Shown: positions 1 to 6,018 of the stretch, in pieces
Numbering within the stretch: position 1 is the first letter of the stretch
Layout: every line of letters begins with the position of its first letter
Source: Pseudomonadota bacterium
GTDB taxonomy: Bacteria > SZUA-182 > DTGQ01
DNA: 10,632 bases
Assembly (NCBI GenBank): GCA_030605265.1
Contig: JAUWIR010000089.1
Location: 1 to 10,632, forward strand
Direction: 5' to 3'
The notes under the pieces: generated by a model
The model's input: the letters and a program-made list of their open reading frames with translations, nothing else
Told to the model about the DNA's origin: nothing
Database searches by the model: none
Made by a program: the position numbers and the translations under genes

Positions 1-108
1 AATAGATTTATATGCTAAATTTATACGCCAGGCATGTTTCCTTTACTGAAATTGCATATTACTTTGCTGTTAATTATGTCGGTAAAAGAATATATCTCTT
101 AAAAATGA

Positions 109-723
109 CATCCACCGGGAATTGCTGAGACCCTGCTAATCATAGGCAATATTTGTGTGGCGCTTGAAAAATTCGAAGATGCAGAAGTATTCTACAACAA
201 GTTATTGCAGATTGATCCTACAAATACTAATGCCATCGAGTGTCTTGCCAAGTTAAAAAAACGAGGAATAACATCTAATCCCATAACATCTAATACCCTA
301 AAAGATAAATCCATAATCGATTGCGCTCGGAAAAAAATCAGGGGAGAAACTAGCGCCGGGCAGTATCTTGTATCCGCCATTGTATCTACCTATAATTCTG
401 AGAAATATCTATGCGGTTGTTTGGAGGACCTAACAACACAAACTATCTCTGATCATCTGGAGATAATCGTTGTAAATAGTGGCTCCGAACAAAATGAGGA
501 GACTATAGTTAAGGAGTTCCAAGAAAAATATTCGAATATTAAATACATCAAAACGGAAAACCGCGAAAGTGTTTATGCTGCCTGGAATCTTAGTATTAAA
601 GCGGCTTCCGGAAATATATTACCAATGCCAATACTGATGATCGTCATCGCGGGGACGCATTTGAAGTCATGGTTAATATCCTTGAAACGCTTCCTGAGAT
701 TTCTCTGGTTTATGCGGATGTAA
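109..723 (+). CDS. TPR-glycosyltransferase protein, 5'-truncated first piece (frameshifted)
   Basis: This is the first readable piece of a TPR plus family 2 glycosyltransferase protein. From 109 the frame reads HPPGIAETLLIIGNICVALEK, which lines up with the end of the TPR modules at 1139-1610 and 1588-2085. A stop at 106-108 closes the frame, and the only start (GTG 157) lies inside a TPR helix, so the true 5' end is missing or broken. From about residue 70 counted from 157 comes a GT-A fold start (VSAIVSTYNSEKYL, then LEIIVVNSGS), typical of GT2 enzymes that transfer a sugar from a nucleotide-sugar donor. After SIKAASGNIL, near 618-622, the family-like reading TNANTDDRHRGDAFEVMVN continues one base back, in the frame of the 669-1610 piece. 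The last ~33 residues up to 723 are therefore out of frame. It could be a real pseudogene or a sequencing error. The acceptor is probably flagellin, judging by the neighbour. Confidence 0.72.
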   Translation, partial: HPPGIAETLLIIGNICVALEKFEDAEVFYNKLLQIDPTNTNAIECLAKLKKRGITSNPITSNTLKDKSIIDCARKKIRGETSAGQYLVSAIVSTYNSEKYLCGCLEDLTTQTISDHLEIIVVNSGSEQNEETIVKEFQEKYSNIKYIKTENRESVYAAWNLSIKAASGNILPMPILMIVIAGTHLKSWLISLKRFLRFLWFMRM

Positions 724-1610
724 TCATAACTGAAACCGAAAACGAGACGTTCGATAGCTGCACACCAGTCGGCTGTTTTAACTGGCTGAACTTCAGCAGG
801 GAAGATTTGTTGAATAAAGGGTGCTTTGTAGGCCCGCAGCCCATGTGGCGAAGAGATGTTCATGATGAATATGGGTATTTTGATGATTCATATATAAGTT
901 CGGGAGACTATGAATTCTGGCTGCGTATTTCTCAAAGTCGAACCTTTATGCATATTCCTATTCGGCTGGGACTGTATTTGCGATCTCCCGGCAGTATTGA
1001 ACATTCCAACCGGGAAAAGCAAAGAGAAGAAAATAACAAAATTTTCATAATGTATAAAAATGCCCAATCTTCCGGTAGAATCATCAGAAGCCTTAAAACC
1101 GGTTTGTCGGGGGAGCGTACTGAAAAATCAAGCGAAACTATGAAATCCCCTGAGGAAATCTATCAAAACATCCATGCAGCAATGGGGAATAAACAACCAA
1201 AAGAAGTAATCGAAGAAATAGAAAGGCTGGTCGACTCTTTCCCTGAATTTGCACTGGCGCATAATGACCTCGGCGTCTTGTATTACAATGCTGCTAAAAA
1301 AGAAAAAGCTCTCTATCATTACCGAAGGGCCGTGCAGTTCGAACCTGAAAACATTACCTTCCAGAAGAACTTGGCGGATTTTTTATTTGTTGAATTGGGC
1401 CGAATAGAGGAAGCGCTTCAAGCCTATGTAAATATTCTAAAGGCTCATCCGGAGGATGTTGAAACCCTTTTGATTATCGGACACATTTGCGTTGCCTTAA
1501 AGAAATTCGATGATGCCATGGATTTTTATAATCGTGTGCTGGAAATAGAACCTTTGAATACTAATGCGCGACAGAATCTAGATAAGCTTGAAAAAGGAAG
1601 CGCCGGATGA
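669..1610 (+). CDS. Glycosyltransferase C-terminal half plus TPR module (second piece)
   Basis: This is the continuation of the preceding glycosyltransferase after a one-base frame change. Coding really resumes near 622, so ATG 669 is probably not a natural start. The TDD of TNANTDDRH, just upstream, is the likely metal/nucleotide-sugar acidic motif. Residues 1-135 hold the rest of the catalytic domain, with SGDYEFWLRI at about 82-91, the usual place of the catalytic acidic residue in GT2 enzymes. Residues ~158-310 form a TPR module with three 34-residue repeats (HNDLGVLYYN..., LADFLFVELGRIEEALQ..., LLIIGHICVALKKFDDAMDFYNRVLEIEP). The frame ends in KLEKGSAG-stop at 1608-1610. One base less near 1595 would instead give KLEKEAPDEIYRDIQ and join the next module. 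The TPRs probably hold the protein acceptor, as in other TPR-linked protein glycosyltransferases. A role in flagellin glycosylation is inferred from position. Confidence 0.72.
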   Translation: MVNILETLPEISLVYADVIITETENETFDSCTPVGCFNWLNFSREDLLNKGCFVGPQPMWRRDVHDEYGYFDDSYISSGDYEFWLRISQSRTFMHIPIRLGLYLRSPGSIEHSNREKQREENNKIFIMYKNAQSSGRIIRSLKTGLSGERTEKSSETMKSPEEIYQNIHAAMGNKQPKEVIEEIERLVDSFPEFALAHNDLGVLYYNAAKKEKALYHYRRAVQFEPENITFQKNLADFLFVELGRIEEALQAYVNILKAHPEDVETLLIIGHICVALKKFDDAMDFYNRVLEIEPLNTNARQNLDKLEKGSAG

Positions 1611-2085
1611 GATATACCGCGACATCCAAAATATGATGAGTGACATCAAGCCTGAAGAAGCTATCAGTAAATTTGAAAATCTCGTGAATTCGTTTCCTGA
1701 TTTTGCCCTGGCCCATAACGACCTGGGTGTCTTGCACTATAACACAGGAGATAAAGAGAAAGCCTTAAATTACTACCGCAAGGCCGTTCAGCTTCAGCCT
1801 GAAAATATTACTTTCCAAAAAAACCTGGCGGACTTTTTATATGTCGAATCGGGCAGGCTAGAGGAAGCGCTTCAAATTTATGTAAATATTCTGGCGGCCC
1901 ATCCTGAGGATCTTGAAATCCTTTTGATTGCCGGGCACATCTGCGTTGCCTTAAAAAAATTCGATGAAGCAGAGACCTTTTACAATCGTATACTGGAGAT
2001 TGAACCCGCAAACGAAGATGCTGCGAAAAATCTGAAAGCTCTAAAAAATTATCTTCAAAACGAGAAAGTCTTTAGTTTAGTATGA
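1588..2085 (+). CDS. TPR-repeat module, third piece of the TPR-glycosyltransferase
   Basis: This is a 165-residue, all-TPR protein or protein segment. It is a near copy of residues ~158-310 of the preceding piece: FALAHNDLGVLHYN, QPENITFQKNLADFLYVE, RLEEALQIYVNIL and GHICVALKKFDEAETFYN recur almost word for word, so the DNA is a tandem duplication of about 450 bases. The frame opens with TTG at 1588, inside the previous frame, with no ribosome site in front. It is also the same frame as the 109-723 piece. I therefore read it as the C-terminal part of one large protein cut by two cancelling frame changes, not as a separate gene. It ends NYLQNEKVFSLV-stop, and a decayed copy of this tail lies behind the bactofilin gene. 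Independent expression as a small TPR protein cannot be ruled out. The flagellin gene follows after 155 bases with its own promoter. Confidence 0.72.
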   Translation: MKKEAPDEIYRDIQNMMSDIKPEEAISKFENLVNSFPDFALAHNDLGVLHYNTGDKEKALNYYRKAVQLQPENITFQKNLADFLYVESGRLEEALQIYVNILAAHPEDLEILLIAGHICVALKKFDEAETFYNRILEIEPANEDAAKNLKALKNYLQNEKVFSLV

Positions 2086-2171
2086 TGAACTATGTAATCT
2101 AATGGCCAAAAATGAAAAAAATTGATCTGCTTTTTTAATAAAAGTTACCTGAGTCAAGCCTTAATTTCGCG

Positions 2172-2198
2172 TAAAGATTTTTTTTAAGCTTCCGATAA
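2172..2198 (+). promoter_or_regulatory. Sigma-28 (FliA) type promoter of the flagellin gene
   Basis: TAAAGATT at 2172-2179, 11 bases, then TCCGATAA at 2191-2198. The enterobacterial FliA consensus is TAAAGTTT-N11-GCCGATAA, so 14 of 16 positions match and the spacing is exact. It lies 42 bases before the flagellin ATG, the usual distance for a late (class 3) flagellar promoter. It implies that flagellin and FlaF are made only after hook completion releases sigma-28. Confidence 0.85.
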
Positions 2199-2240
2199 AT
2201 AATAATAGAATCAGAAACATGGAAGGACCATGGAAAATAC

Positions 2241-3089
2241 ATGTCAAGCATTAAGATTGGGACAAATCAGGCGCTCTTTCATCTTAACAGTCTAAACAAA
2301 AGAATGGATTCCCTTACGCAAAGGCTTAGCACAGGGAAAAAAATCAACTCAAACGAAGAGGATCCCTCGGCATGGGCGGCATCCCGCAGCAGTCATGCGA
2401 CTTTTAACCTTCTGCAGTCTATCAACTCCAGCCTCGACATGGTTGCCATGAATGTCAAGATAGCTGATACAACAATGGAAACAATTGGTGATTATATTGA
2501 AAATATGAAGGGTCGATTGGAGACAATCGTAAATAATGATCCTCCCTTTCTAATGGACAGTCCGCAAAGGATTGAAATGATAGATGGGTTTAATGAACTT
2601 CGGGGCCAGATTGATCAGATGACTAATTCTTCCGAAGAAGGTGCAAGAAAGATCATGTCCGACCCTTCGGTTGTTTCTGATGCAGGTGATTGGGAGGTCA
2701 TAGTCGGTGAAAACATTGCCAAGAGGACTATCCATAGCCGGCAAGTTCATACAGGACCTGAAGGTTTAAATATTTCGGAACTGGCTGAAACTGTAACAGA
2801 TTCTGAAATTGTTGAGGCAATTGCCAACCTTAAGTCGGCAAAGGAAACCCTTGAACAAAAGCGCGAGGGCCTGGGCATAGACGCAGTCGGCATTGCCCGC
2901 TGGCAGGAACATAATACAAAGATAGCCAATTTTTATAGAAGGCGTGCGGAAAAGATCGAAAATGCAAACCTGGATGAGGTGGCTGCACAGATCAAGAGTG
3001 GGGAATTGAAACGAGAATTGACTATAGAAGGGATCAAGAGCATAACCGAAACTCAGGCGACATTAATAGAATTTTTAAAATTATTCTAA
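2241..3089 (+). CDS. Flagellin (flagellar filament protein), short form
   Basis: The product is the flagellar filament subunit, exported through the flagellar type III system without a cleaved signal peptide. Residues 1-100 carry the conserved N-terminal D0/D1 helix: IGTNQALFHLNSLNKRM, SLTQRLSTGKKINS, EEDPSAWAASRSS and LLQSINSSLDMVAMNVKIADTTM. The C-terminal D1/D0 part (about 185-282) is more divergent but keeps the helical pattern, with RRRAEKIENANLDEVAAQIK and ITETQATLIEFLKLF where canonical flagellins have RIExAD... and ...LLxLF. At 282 residues it is near the minimal flagellin length, with only a small central domain (~105-185). ATG 2241 is chosen because it opens the conserved MSSIKIGTNQAL; GGAA at 2234-2237 can serve as a weak ribosome site. 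The sigma-28 promoter is just upstream and FlaF follows after 39 bases, so the two are probably co-transcribed. It could be a minor or specialised flagellin because of the unusual C-terminus. Confidence 0.93.
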   Translation: MSSIKIGTNQALFHLNSLNKRMDSLTQRLSTGKKINSNEEDPSAWAASRSSHATFNLLQSINSSLDMVAMNVKIADTTMETIGDYIENMKGRLETIVNNDPPFLMDSPQRIEMIDGFNELRGQIDQMTNSSEEGARKIMSDPSVVSDAGDWEVIVGENIAKRTIHSRQVHTGPEGLNISELAETVTDSEIVEAIANLKSAKETLEQKREGLGIDAVGIARWQEHNTKIANFYRRRAEKIENANLDEVAAQIKSGELKRELTIEGIKSITETQATLIEFLKLF

Positions 3090-3128
3090 TTACAGGCCCA
3101 ATATTTTGAATCGAAGGTGATTTAACGA

Positions 3129-3512
3129 ATGCATTCAAGTCCTTTAGAAGCCTATAGTAATGTTCAAAAGGCCACCATGAACGGGAGTGAAATTGAAGCA
3201 TTCATTCTCAATGATGCGGCTTTAAAGTTAAAGCATTGCCAAGATAATTGGGAAGACAATAAGGGTTTCAATGAAAAATTAAACAAAGCACTTAAATTCA
3301 ATCAGCAGATATGGAATTTTTTTCAATCAGAGATGATCAATCCTTATAATTCCCTACCGGAAAAGTTTAAAAAAGATATTCTTAGCCTTAGTCTGTTTAT
3401 TAATAAGCGCATTTTTGAAATTATGGCTTATCCTGCCCCTGAAAAATTAGAAGCAATTATCAATATCAATCTCAACCTTGCTGAGGGATTGAAAAGTCCG
3501 CAGATGAGATAG
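3129..3512 (+). CDS. flaF: FlaF family flagellar biosynthesis regulator
   Basis: This is a 127-residue helical protein of the FlaF family. In Caulobacter and relatives FlaF binds flagellin in the cytoplasm and is needed for its translation and secretion, opposite the repressor FlbT. Family features seen are the N-terminal LEAYSNVQKAT, then EAFILNDAALKLKHCQ, DNWEDN, LNKALKFNQQIWNFFQSEM, LPEKFKKDILSLSLFINKRIFEIM and the end ...EKLEAIININLNLAEGL. The length fits the family (about 110-130). AAGGTGA at 3114-3120 lies 8 bases before ATG 3129, a good ribosome site. It sits right behind the flagellin gene with no promoter between them, so it is probably read from the same sigma-28 transcript. No flbT is visible in the window. 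Confidence 0.88.
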   Translation: MHSSPLEAYSNVQKATMNGSEIEAFILNDAALKLKHCQDNWEDNKGFNEKLNKALKFNQQIWNFFQSEMINPYNSLPEKFKKDILSLSLFINKRIFEIMAYPAPEKLEAIININLNLAEGLKSPQMR

Positions 3513-3706
3513 TTGTGTGTTTTTATAGTAAATTATGTAACGATTTACACGTAATAATCATCCGATTTAAACTATAAAGAGCTGCAACTGTCAATATTTA
3601 TATGGAGATTTCTGCTTAATGTAAATTTAAAATCAGTAAAATAAAAAAATTTTAATAGTAACACTAATTATAAATTTTTTTTAAAGATCAGACATTTCCA
3701 TACGAA

Positions 3707-3721
3707 TTTGAGATCCACTTT
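3707..3721 (+). repeat. Outer inverted repeat, left copy
   Basis: TTTGAGATCCACTTT. The reverse complement of 4236-4250 is TTTGAGGGCCACTTT, which matches at 13 of 15 positions. It could mark the left end of a ~545-base degenerate element that encloses the 3863-4096 repeats. Confidence 0.35.
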
Positions 3722-3862
3722 TGGCCAAAAACCGGGAATTATTGAAATGTTTTCGGACCCATTTTGGGGTAATGTCCATTTATTCTTTTTTTTATATACC
3801 AGTAATTACAGCATATTAGGCAATTTTTTAGATAACCGTGTGTTTTAAAAAACCAGGCATCC

Positions 3863-4096
3863 GCTCACACATAAAGTAGCAAGTGGCGCTCATCTTTAAA
3901 GTAGCAAATTATTTGAAGTTGTTTAAACAGCAATTATTTATAAATTACAATCAGTTATGAGAGATACTGGATTAATGAGTTACAAAAATTTACAAAAATC
4001 AACGAAAAGGCTTGATTTACGCTGAAAAAAATTGCTTCTTTAAACATGAGCGGATTTTAGCTATTTTATCTTTTTTTTGCTACTTTATACGTGAGC
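3863..4096. mobile_element. MITE-like element with paired terminal repeats
   Basis: Four copies of a ~21-base repeat frame this 234-base stretch. Two are direct on the left: GCTCACACATAAAGTAGCAA at 3863-3882, and GCTCATCTTTAAAGTAGCAA at 3888-3907, a period of 25. Two are inverted on the right: the reverse complements GCTCATGTTTAAAGAAGCAA at 4032-4051 and GCTCACGTATAAAGTAGCAA at 4077-4096. Outer pairs best with outer (18 of 20) and inner with inner (18 of 20), so the ends mirror each other. Several transposase-binding repeats per end are known for IS21-like and Tn7-like elements. The ~120 bases between hold no transposase, so it would be non-autonomous. Slightly further out are TGTG (3839-3842) and CACA (4113-4116), possible true ends. 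I see no clear target duplication. Confidence 0.5.
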
Positions 4097-4212
4097 ACAT
4101 TTTTATAATTTTCACAGCCAAAGCATTCAAATTCTTTTCGGTATTGCAATCAAATGTAGAGCAGTTTTGGCATTTCTCATTGCGACATTCTACATGCCTA
4201 TGAAGGTGAATA

Positions 4213-4250
4213 AGTGGGCCTCAAATATGGCTGATAAAGTGGCCCTCAAA
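4213..4250 (-). repeat. Outer inverted repeat, right end with two direct copies
   Basis: AAGTGGGCCTCAAAT (4213-4227) and AAGTGGCCCTCAAAT (4237-4251) are direct copies with a 24-base period and one mismatch. Read on the minus strand they give TTGAGG(G/C)CCACTT, a pattern I associate with IS21-like transposon ends. The second copy pairs with 3707-3721. The right end lies about 35 bases before the bactofilin ribosome site, so insertion may have replaced the native promoter. Confidence 0.45.
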
Positions 4251-4296
4251 TCTGCCTGGAAATGTCTGAAGATATTTTGTTAAAGTGGAGAATTGG

Positions 4297-4989
4297 ATGT
4301 TTAAAAAAAGAGAATTTAATATAGGGAATATTGGAAATATTGGAAATGTGGAAAATAAAATAGATGTAAATAAAATAGAAAATATAAAACAGGAGGAAGA
4401 AGTAAAAGTGGAAAATTTAAATATGGGGAATTATACCAAAAAATCTGTGGGACCTACTGATAAATCTAAATCAAATATCTTTCTAAAGGGAAGTAAAGTA
4501 ATCGGGGACATTCAATTTACTGATGATTTTGTTTTAGAGGGATCTGTTGAGGGGAACATTAATTCTGAGGGAAAATCAAACATTATTGTCAAAGGGAATT
4601 GTAAAGGCACTATTAAAACTGAAGGGGGCAATGTAAAGATAGAAGGTCATATGAGTGGTGGTGATATTATTGCAGGAGGCGATATTAAAATTACGGGCTC
4701 ATTCAAAGGGGGGAAAGCTGAAGCAAAAGGAAAGTTATCTGTAAATGGGGAATTTAGCGGGAAATTAGAAAGTAACGAAATAGAAATTGGTCAAGATGCC
4801 CGTGGGAAAGGTGATATTTTTTATAATGAATCTATTTCTATTACCAAGGGCGCTAAAATTGAAGTAAATATTAATCAGATTTCAAGCAAGCAGAGTAAGC
4901 AGCAAGATACCAAGAAAATCCCCAACCAGATTGATAAAGAAGAAGAACCAAACATGGACCCTGTACAACAGTTAATAAGGGCCCATTAA
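4297..4989 (+). CDS. Bactofilin (polymer-forming cytoskeletal protein)
   Basis: Bactofilins self-assemble without nucleotide into beta-helical filaments that act in cell shape, stalks, polar placement or motility. Residues ~60-196 form the core: SNIFLKGSKVIGDIQFTDDFVLEG, then short strands with glycines and alternating hydrophobics (GNINSEGKSNIIVKG, GTIKTEGGNVKIEGHM, GDIIAGGDIKITGSF, GKLSVNGEFSGKL) ending near ISITKGAKIEVNI. The tails are long, charged and probably disordered. The N-tail contains (NIG)x3, coded by a near-perfect 9-base DNA repeat at 4318-4344. I choose ATG 4297 (230 residues) over GTG 4285 because GGAG at 4287-4290 lies 6 bases before it and MFKKRE is a common bactofilin start. 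No signal peptide or membrane segment. It stands alone, flanked by transposon-like repeats and a TPR gene remnant, so its link with the flagellar genes is only positional. Confidence 0.88.
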   Translation: MFKKREFNIGNIGNIGNVENKIDVNKIENIKQEEEVKVENLNMGNYTKKSVGPTDKSKSNIFLKGSKVIGDIQFTDDFVLEGSVEGNINSEGKSNIIVKGNCKGTIKTEGGNVKIEGHMSGGDIIAGGDIKITGSFKGGKAEAKGKLSVNGEFSGKLESNEIEIGQDARGKGDIFYNESISITKGAKIEVNINQISSKQSKQQDTKKIPNQIDKEEEPNMDPVQQLIRAH

Positions 4990-5035
4990 TTAGGTCTATT
5001 ATTATTATTCTGTTTTTAGTTAACCTGGTTTTTAA

Positions 5036-5138
5036 ATAAATTACCTTCAAAGCGATAAAGCCGTTAGTTTAGTAAGATAATCCATGTCATCTAAGGGCCA
5101 AAAAATAAAAAGATTGATCTGTATCCTTAAAAAAGTTG
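5036..5138 (+). pseudogene. Remnant of a TPR gene 3' tail and its downstream flank
   Basis: From 5039 the frame reads NYLQSDKAVSLVR-stop, against NYLQNEKVFSLV-stop at the end of the TPR gene (2047-2085). The DNA match continues past both stops for about 60 bases: TTAGTTTAGTA, ATGT-ATCTAA, GGCCAAAAA, ATTGATCTG and TTAA-AAAAGTT are shared, at roughly 80 percent by eye, until about 5138. A second TPR/glycosyltransferase gene or module therefore once ended here and its body was lost. The remnant starts within 50 bases of the bactofilin stop. Confidence 0.7.
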
Positions 5139-5186
5139 GAGCGCGGGGATGTCAGATCCGGAACATGATGCATTAGAATAAATTTA

Positions 5187-5215
5187 TTGATTTCTTCCCC
5201 TTACTAGGCCATAAT
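5187..5215 (+). promoter_or_regulatory. Possible sigma-70 promoter of the first MNT/HEPN pair
   Basis: TTGATT at 5187-5192, 17 bases, then CATAAT at 5210-5215. This is 4 of 6 and 5 of 6 to the housekeeping consensus with ideal spacing, 63 bases before the ATG at 5279. The region is AT-rich, so chance matches are common. Confidence 0.4.
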
Positions 5216-5278
5216 AATTCAACCTTAAAAGTATACTCGGTGATGTGACATATTGAGAATAATAAGGGGTAATAGGGC

Positions 5279-5608
5279 ATGAAATTAAGTATAAAAGAAA
5301 AAAAAATTTTAGGAGAATTTAAGAGAAGAATAAAAAAGAAATATTCAGATGAAATTCAAGATATTCTGGTTTTTGGTTCAAAGGCTAGAGGAAATGCCGG
5401 GAAGGAATCGGATATTGATATTTTAGTTATCACTTCATCCGGGGATTGGAAAAAAGGAGACGAAATCCGAGGAATTGGCTATGGATTAGATGAAGCCATT
5501 GGTTATAAATTATCTATTCAGGTTATTTCAAAATCCCATATTGATTATCTAAGGCGGTATAATTTTCAATTTATTAAGAATGTTGAAAGAGAAGCAGTAT
5601 CGTTATGA
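5279..5608 (+). CDS. Minimal nucleotidyltransferase (MNT) domain protein, antitoxin-like
   Basis: This 109-residue protein has the polymerase-beta type nucleotidyltransferase core. VFGSKARGNAGKESDIDILV at 31-50 gives the GSx10DxD signature with G33-S34, D45 and D47, which bind metal and nucleotide. In known MNT/HEPN modules (MntA/HepT) such a protein neutralises its HEPN partner by adding AMP to it. The third acidic position, expected in the strand KLSIQVIS, appears to be Q81, so catalysis is less certain than for the second MNT in the window. AAGGGG at 5264-5269 precedes ATG 5279 by 9 bases. Its TGA overlaps the ATG of the HEPN gene (ATGA), so the two are translationally coupled. I infer a toxin-antitoxin or related regulatory role; many such pairs remain untested. 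Confidence 0.85.
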   Translation: MKLSIKEKKILGEFKRRIKKKYSDEIQDILVFGSKARGNAGKESDIDILVITSSGDWKKGDEIRGIGYGLDEAIGYKLSIQVISKSHIDYLRRYNFQFIKNVEREAVSL

Positions 5609-6018
5609 AACATCCCAATGAAGAAGAGATAATAAAGGAAACTGCAAGAGGCGGCAAGTCTTTAAAAGCAGCCAAAAAATTGTTTGAAGAAAAACTCTTT
5701 GAAGATGCTATTTCTCGTTCTTATTATGCAATCTTACATTTAGCAAAGGCTGTTTTACTTATGGAAAATGTAAAAGTCTATTCTCATGAGGCGGTGAAGA
5801 GACTTTTTGGGATGCATTTAATTAAAACCGGAAAGATTGAACCTAAGTACTCAAAAATAATGAGAGAAGAACAAGATGATCGTTATTTAGCTGATTATGA
5901 TGTTGCTTTTTTTGTAGAAGAAGAACGAGTAAAAAAAAGAATTGAAGATGCAGAATGTTTTTTTAAGGAAATGATTGAATACCTTGAGAAACATGGAATT
6001 AATCTTAAAAAAAAGTGA
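5605..6018 (+). CDS. HEPN domain protein, partner of the MNT protein
   Basis: This 137-residue, all-helical protein belongs to the HEPN group that pairs with minimal nucleotidyltransferases. AISRSYYAILHLAKAVLL (about 36-53) is the typical second helix, with R38 and H45 in an R-x6-H arrangement, followed by the later family block DDRYLADYDV and a helix with IEDAECFFKEMIEYLEKHG. HEPN proteins are often metal-independent RNases, but this subgroup (SRxYYAxxHxAKA) commonly lacks the strict RX4HXY of HepT toxins, so RNase activity is uncertain; it may be a nucleotide-binding or scaffold partner. It overlaps the MNT stop by four bases (ATGA), so it is the second gene of a two-gene operon. It ends in a K-rich tail, and a GAATTCCGGGG repeat pair begins three bases after the stop. 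Confidence 0.83.
   Translation: MKHPNEEEIIKETARGGKSLKAAKKLFEEKLFEDAISRSYYAILHLAKAVLLMENVKVYSHEAVKRLFGMHLIKTGKIEPKYSKIMREEQDDRYLADYDVAFFVEEERVKKRIEDAECFFKEMIEYLEKHGINLKKK

Larger units (their letters stand above)
3513..4284. other. Long AT-rich intergenic region with transposon-like repeats
   Basis: About 770 bases separate flaF from the bactofilin gene. I find no convincing gene: the only open frame of note (4012-4203, 63 codons) has no ribosome site, no recognisable sequence and overlaps the repeats. The stretch holds two nested sets of inverted repeats, described separately (3863-4096 and 3707-3721 with 4236-4250). A weak inverted repeat GTAAAT-N9-ATTTAC follows flaF at about 3530-3550, without the GC stem and T run of a normal terminator. 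Confidence 0.6.

Noticed and set aside
192..3000. Minus-strand open frames opposite the TPR/GT and flagellin genes
   Set aside because: They are shadows of clearly coding plus-strand frames, without domains or ribosome sites.
3528..3553. Inverted repeat GTAAAT-N9-ATTTAC after flaF as a terminator
   Set aside because: The stem is only six AT-rich pairs with no following T run, so termination is not supported.
4012..4203. 63-codon open frame between flaF and the bactofilin
   Set aside because: It has no ribosome site or recognisable sequence, starts at a non-ATG codon and runs through the transposon-like repeats. It is most likely chance in AT-rich DNA.
4995..5010. ATT trinucleotide runs here and at about 8867-8883
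   Set aside because: They are short simple repeats in AT-rich spacers. They do not have the stem of a terminator and show no further structure.
5031..5057. A second sigma-28 promoter, TAAA ... GCGATAA
   Set aside because: The spacing is about four bases too short, and the sequence is explained better as the decayed TPR gene tail.
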